Both the position numbers and the translations under genes were made by a program. 10,555 bases of DNA from CAYHPY01 sp964358485. Its GTDB lineage: Bacteria > Elusimicrobiota > Elusimicrobia > UBA1565 > UBA9628. Below the pieces are notes generated by a model. That model was not told where the DNA came from and ran no database searches. It saw only the letters and a list, made by a program, of their open reading frames with translations. The stretch is from positions 1-10,555 of the forward strand of contig CAYHPY010000121.1 of NCBI GenBank assembly GCA_964358485.1, read 5' to 3'. Positions 6,499 through 10,555 of this stretch are shown one piece after another (position 1 is the first letter of the stretch; the number at the start of each line of letters is the position of its first letter).

Positions 6499-7911
6499 TT
6501 ATTTCGCCTTCTCGAAATGCTCGCGCAGGGCGAGCTGTTGGACCGTGCTGACCACGCTGTTGGTCATCCAGTAAAGGACGAGGCCCGAGGGGAATTTTAA
6601 AAACATGAAAGTGAAGATCGCCGGCATCCACTGCATCATTTTCGCCTGGGCCGGGTCGGCCGGCGCGGGGTTGAGCCGGTTCTGGAAGAACATGAGCCCT
6701 CCCATCAGCAAGGGCAGGACGTAGTAGGGGTCCTTGGAGGAAAGGTCCTTGATCCAGAAAATCCAGGTGGCGCCGTGCAGTTCCCAGGAATTGCGCAGGG
6801 TGTTGAAAAGCGCGATGAACACCGGCATCTGCAGGACCATGGGCAGACAGCCCCCGAGCGGGTTGGCGCCGGATTTTTTATAAAGCGCCATCATCTCCTG
6901 GTTGAGCCGGGCCGGGTCCTTGCCGAATTGCTGCTGCAGCCGGGCCATTTCGGGGGCCAGGCGCTTCATGGCGGCGGCGGCCTTGAGGCTCTTGTAGGTC
7001 AGCGGGAACATCAAGGTCTGGATGAGCAGGGTCAGCAGGATGATCGCCCAGCCCCAGTTATGGGTTTTTTCGTGCAGGGCGACCAGGACCCGCAGGGTCA
7101 GTCGCCCGAGTTGGGCGAAGAAGCCGAAGTCGATGGCCCGTTCCAACCCCAACCCGTAGGCGGCCAGGCGCCCTTGGGCCTTGGGCCCGAGGAAGTAGGG
7201 AAGCTCCACGACCTTCGATTTTCCGGGTTCGAGCGAAGCCGACGGGGCGGTCAGGGCCAGCAAGGGCGGCAGGGAAGAGGCGACCTTGGCGAAATCTCCA
7301 GGCGACGGGACGGCCGCGGCCAGGAAGTAGCGGTTGTCCACCGCCACCCAGCGGCGGTCGATGGGGTGCTCCCCGGGGTCGATTTTTTCCACCCGGCCCC
7401 GGGTTCCTTTTTCCGGAGCCAGGAAACCGACGGCCCTCAAAACTTCGGGATTTTCCTTTTTTTCCGATTCCACGGTCCCCAGGCCCGGTCCGAGCGTGAC
7501 CGACCAGGGGCCCGAATCGATGGGCGCGCGGCCCTCGTTGCTCAGCGTGAAGCGCAGGCGCGCCAGGGCTTGGTCCGTGCCCGGAATGAATTCCTTGCGG
7601 ACCCTCAGTCCGTCCGGGCGTTTGGCCGAATAAGAGACGGTCGGGGAGTCTGCGTCCCTCTTGAAGGTCAACTCCGGCCAGGCGGAAAAAAAGCCCGGCG
7701 CGGGGTTTTCCACNNNNNNNNNNNNNNNNNNNNNNNNNNNNNNNNNNNNNNNNNNNNNNNNNNNNNNNNNNNNNNNNNNNNNNNNNNNNNNNNNNNNNNN
7801 NNNNNNNNNNNNNGCCTCGGGGCGCTTGGAGAAGCGCTTCTCGACGAAGCCGAACCAGCCGAGATAGACGAGCATGGAGAGGACGACCGCCAAGATCAGA
7901 TTTTTATCCAT
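6499..7911 (-). CDS. yidC: YidC membrane protein insertase, interrupted by a scaffold gap
   Basis: Inner-membrane insertase/chaperone that inserts proteins alone or with SecYEG. The N-terminal TM is KNLILAVVLSMLVYLGWF. Then comes the periplasmic P1 domain (VENPAPGFF onward; FIPGTDQALARLRFTL, RRWVAVDNRYFLAAAV) and the conserved insertase core: HNWGWAIILLTLLI, FPLTYKSLKAAAAMKRLAP, QEMMALYKKSGANPLGGCLP, DLSSKDPYYVLPLLMG and FPSGLVLYWMTNS. Length as assembled is 470 residues, but 33 of them are N, and the gap size is a placeholder, so the true length is unknown (many homologues are ~540). At the position of E. coli Arg366 (codon 7018-7020) this protein has Gln. The C-terminus ends shortly after the last TM, without the long basic tail of some homologues. 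The ATG directly abuts the yidD stop (TAAATG). Confidence 0.97.
   Translation of the reverse strand: MDKNLILAVVLSMLVYLGWFGFVEKRFSKRPEXXXXXXXXXXXXXXXXXXXXXXXXXXXXXXXXXXVENPAPGFFSAWPELTFKRDADSPTVSYSAKRPDGLRVRKEFIPGTDQALARLRFTLSNEGRAPIDSGPWSVTLGPGLGTVESEKKENPEVLRAVGFLAPEKGTRGRVEKIDPGEHPIDRRWVAVDNRYFLAAAVPSPGDFAKVASSLPPLLALTAPSASLEPGKSKVVELPYFLGPKAQGRLAAYGLGLERAIDFGFFAQLGRLTLRVLVALHEKTHNWGWAIILLTLLIQTLMFPLTYKSLKAAAAMKRLAPEMARLQQQFGKDPARLNQEMMALYKKSGANPLGGCLPMVLQMPVFIALFNTLRNSWELHGATWIFWIKDLSSKDPYYVLPLLMGGLMFFQNRLNPAPADPAQAKMMQWMPAIFTFMFLKFPSGLVLYWMTNSVVSTVQQLALREHFEKAK
7714..7813. other. Assembly gap of exactly 100 N
   Basis: A run of 100 N inside the yidC segment that encodes the linker between the N-terminal TM and the P1 domain. 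The round number indicates a scaffold placeholder, so real spacing and frame across it are unknown. Confidence 0.99.
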
Positions 7912-8148
7912 TTAATTTTTAACCGGGTCCAGGCCCCCCGGGTGGAAGGGGTGACAGCGGAGGATTCGGGCGCAGGCCAGCCATAGCCCTTTTCCGGCTC
8001 CGTGGCGACCCAGCGCCTGCAAGGCGTAATCGGAGCAGGTGGGATGAAAGCGGCACGCCGGGGGGAGGAGGCGGCGGAGCGTTTTTTGGTAAACGACGAC
8101 GGCGGCGACGATCAGACCTTTCACGTTCCTCCCGCCACCCCCTTTCAT
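7912..8148 (-). CDS. yidD: YidD, membrane protein insertion efficiency factor
   Basis: Small membrane-associated protein that helps YidC-dependent insertion; 78 residues. It has an N-terminal amphipathic/hydrophobic stretch KGLIVAAVVVYQKTLRRLLPP, then the family core CRFHPTCSDYALQALGRHG and ACARILRCHPFHPGGLDPV, with the conserved cysteines. The ATG at 8148 forms ATGA with the rnpA stop. A GTG at 8124 (MKGLIVAAVV...), preceded closely by GGAGG, would match the usual N-terminus of the family better and is a fair alternative start. Its stop is immediately followed by the yidC ATG, so the two are coupled. Confidence 0.95.
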   Translation of the reverse strand: MKGGGGRNVKGLIVAAVVVYQKTLRRLLPPACRFHPTCSDYALQALGRHGAGKGLWLACARILRCHPFHPGGLDPVKN

Positions 8149-8510
8149 CGGGGATCCGTCGCCGCGAGCAGGCGCGCCTTGCGGGCCGCGTCCAGCAGGT
8201 CGCCCTGCGCGTCCGCCAAATCACGCCAGGCGCAGCCGGGCCTGATGCAGATCACCAGGTCCTGCCCCGTCGCCAGACGGGACCGGTTGAGGCGGAAGGC
8301 CTCTCGGGCCAATCGCTTCAAACGGTTGCGACGCACCGCAGGACCGGCTTTGACGCCGATCGACAATCCCAGCCGCGTCGGCCCCGGTGAACGGGACGCG
8401 ACGCACCAGAGAGTCAGATTTCGGCCTCCGAACCGGCGGCCGACCGCGAACACCCGCTGAAAGGCCTTTCGGTCCTGCAGGCGGGCGTCACGACCAAACC
8501 GGAATCCCAG
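8145..8510 (-). CDS. rnpA: RNase P protein component, probable CTG start
   Basis: Protein subunit of RNase P, which with the RNA subunit matures the 5' ends of tRNAs. Family features: RLQDRKAFQRVFAVGRRFGG at the N-terminus, LGLSIGVKAGPAVRRNRLKRLAREAFR with the RNR motif, and DLVICIRPG. The first conventional start in frame is GTG 8453, but that would delete the conserved RL..R..FQRVF helix. The frame is open up to the rpmH stop and has no ATG, GTG or TTG there. CTG at 8510 follows GAGG (8518-8521) at 7 nt and gives 121 residues, a normal length, so I take it as the start. An undetected indel is the other explanation. The stop TGA overlaps the yidD ATG. Confidence 0.93.
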   Translation of the reverse strand: MGFRFGRDARLQDRKAFQRVFAVGRRFGGRNLTLWCVASRSPGPTRLGLSIGVKAGPAVRRNRLKRLAREAFRLNRSRLATGQDLVICIRPGCAWRDLADAQGDLLDAARKARLLAATDPR

Positions 8511-8517
8511 CGGCGGG

Positions 8518-8521
8518 CCTC
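8518..8521 (-). promoter_or_regulatory. Shine-Dalgarno supporting CTG start of rnpA
   Basis: GAGG on the minus strand, 7 nt before CTG 8510, just after the rpmH stop codon. It is a short match and only suggestive in a G-rich genome, but the spacing is right. Confidence 0.5.
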
Positions 8522-8525
8522 GGCT

Positions 8526-8661
8526 TTAGGCCGTGACCAGCGTGTAACGGCCTTTTGCGCGCCGGCGCCGAAGCACCGCCCGACCTCCGGGCGTCGCCTT
8601 CCGCGCTCGAAATCCGATCTTCCTCATCCGCTTTTTTTTGTGCGGGCGGAAAGTGTAGCAT
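8526..8661 (-). CDS. rpmH: 50S ribosomal protein L34, start codon unclear
   Basis: Small basic protein of the large ribosomal subunit. The L34 core is plain: TFRPHKKKRMRKIGFRARK, then GGRAVLRRRRAKGRYTL, ending VTA and TAA at 8526-8528. The conserved TFRPH begins at 8654, but no in-frame ATG, GTG or TTG lies upstream of it near the expected start. The only suitable ATG (8661-8659) is one base out of frame with TFRPH. Removing one base or adding two just after it would give an L34 of normal length (about 44-45 residues). The in-frame ATG at 8627 would give only 33 residues and lose the conserved N-terminus. I give the outer limit as the likely intended start. A -10-like TATACT ends 7 nt before this ATG, suggesting a leaderless transcript for the whole operon. 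Confidence 0.88.
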
Positions 8662-8668
8662 GGGGAGA

Positions 8669-8697
8669 AGTATACATATTTGGCCCGCGCGGGGGAA
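8669..8697 (-). promoter_or_regulatory. Candidate promoter of the rpmH operon
   Basis: On the minus strand TATACT at 8669-8674 matches the -10 consensus at 5 of 6. Seventeen bases upstream TTCCCC (8692-8697) is a poor -35 (3 of 6). The predicted transcript start (8662 or 8661) falls at or one base before the A of ATG 8661, that is, leaderless. By sequence only. Confidence 0.5.
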
Positions 8698-8708
8698 ATA
8701 GGTAAAAT
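8680..8708 (+). promoter_or_regulatory. Candidate promoter of acs
   Basis: TTGGCC at 8680-8685 (4 of 6), a 17-bp spacer, and TAAAAT at 8703-8708 (5 of 6). The start of transcription would fall near 8715, leaving only about 3 nt before ATG 8718. It overlaps the opposing rpmH promoter almost completely. Confidence 0.5.
8684..8693. promoter_or_regulatory. Perfect 10-bp palindrome between the divergent promoters
   Basis: CCCGCGCGGG is a perfect inverted repeat in the spacers of both candidate promoters. It could be an operator, but a GC-only palindrome of this length can also arise by chance in such a genome. Confidence 0.35.
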
Positions 8709-8717
8709 GAACGCCCC

Positions 8718-10555
<1,838 letters not shown>

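Noticed and set aside
6775..7986. 403-residue plus-strand frame opposite yidC
   Set aside because: It runs through the N gap and is antisense to well-conserved YidC; composition is typical of a shadow.
8640..8717. DnaA boxes or an origin between rpmH and acs
   Set aside because: No TTATNCACA-like site on either strand and the region is only about 56 bp.

Overview
The window is a GC-rich (roughly two-thirds G+C) bacterial chromosome segment. It carries the conserved rpmH-rnpA-yidD-yidC-jag-mnmE-mnmG block that often sits next to the replication origin. Strong G/C third-position bias, uncommon start codons (TTG, probably CTG), tight gene overlaps and a 100-N scaffold gap suggest a draft or metagenome-derived genome of an uncultivated bacterium. 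The small EF-Tu-domain-2-like protein and the YidC and L34 sequences remind me of Elusimicrobiota/Omnitrophota-type genomes, but the phylum cannot be fixed from this window.

Minus strand, read right to left from about 8661: rpmH (ribosomal protein L34), rnpA (RNase P protein), yidD (membrane-insertion factor), yidC (membrane insertase, broken by the N gap at 7714-7813), jag/khpB (RNA-binding protein, split by an apparent frameshift), mnmE (tRNA-modifying GTPase), a small lysine/arginine-tailed EF-Tu-domain-2-like protein, a Spinster-like MFS transporter, an unrecognised multi-pass membrane protein, and mnmG (tRNA-modifying FAD enzyme, cut by the left edge). Apart from a 29-nt space before jag, an 11-nt space before the EF-like gene and about 15 nt before rnpA, the genes abut or overlap, so this looks like one operon. 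MnmE and MnmG act together in wobble-uridine modification. The three genes between them are not part of the usual cluster.

Plus strand from 8718: acs, acetyl-CoA synthetase, running off the right edge before its catalytic-lysine motif. It diverges from rpmH across about 56 bp. In many bacteria dnaA occupies the position upstream of rpmH; here no dnaA and no DnaA-box cluster are seen. The short divergent region holds two overlapping candidate promoters, each with a -10 element only 7-9 nt from the ATG (leaderless or near-leaderless), and a palindrome between them.

No stretch over 300 bases lacks a gene. I see no dramatic new system. The most interesting points are the basic-tailed EF-like protein inside the tRNA-modification operon, an Asp in the acetate pocket of Acs, a shortened and AT-richer C-terminal region of MnmG, a Gln at the YidC groove-arginine position, and several reading-frame anomalies (jag, rpmH) that may be assembly indels.
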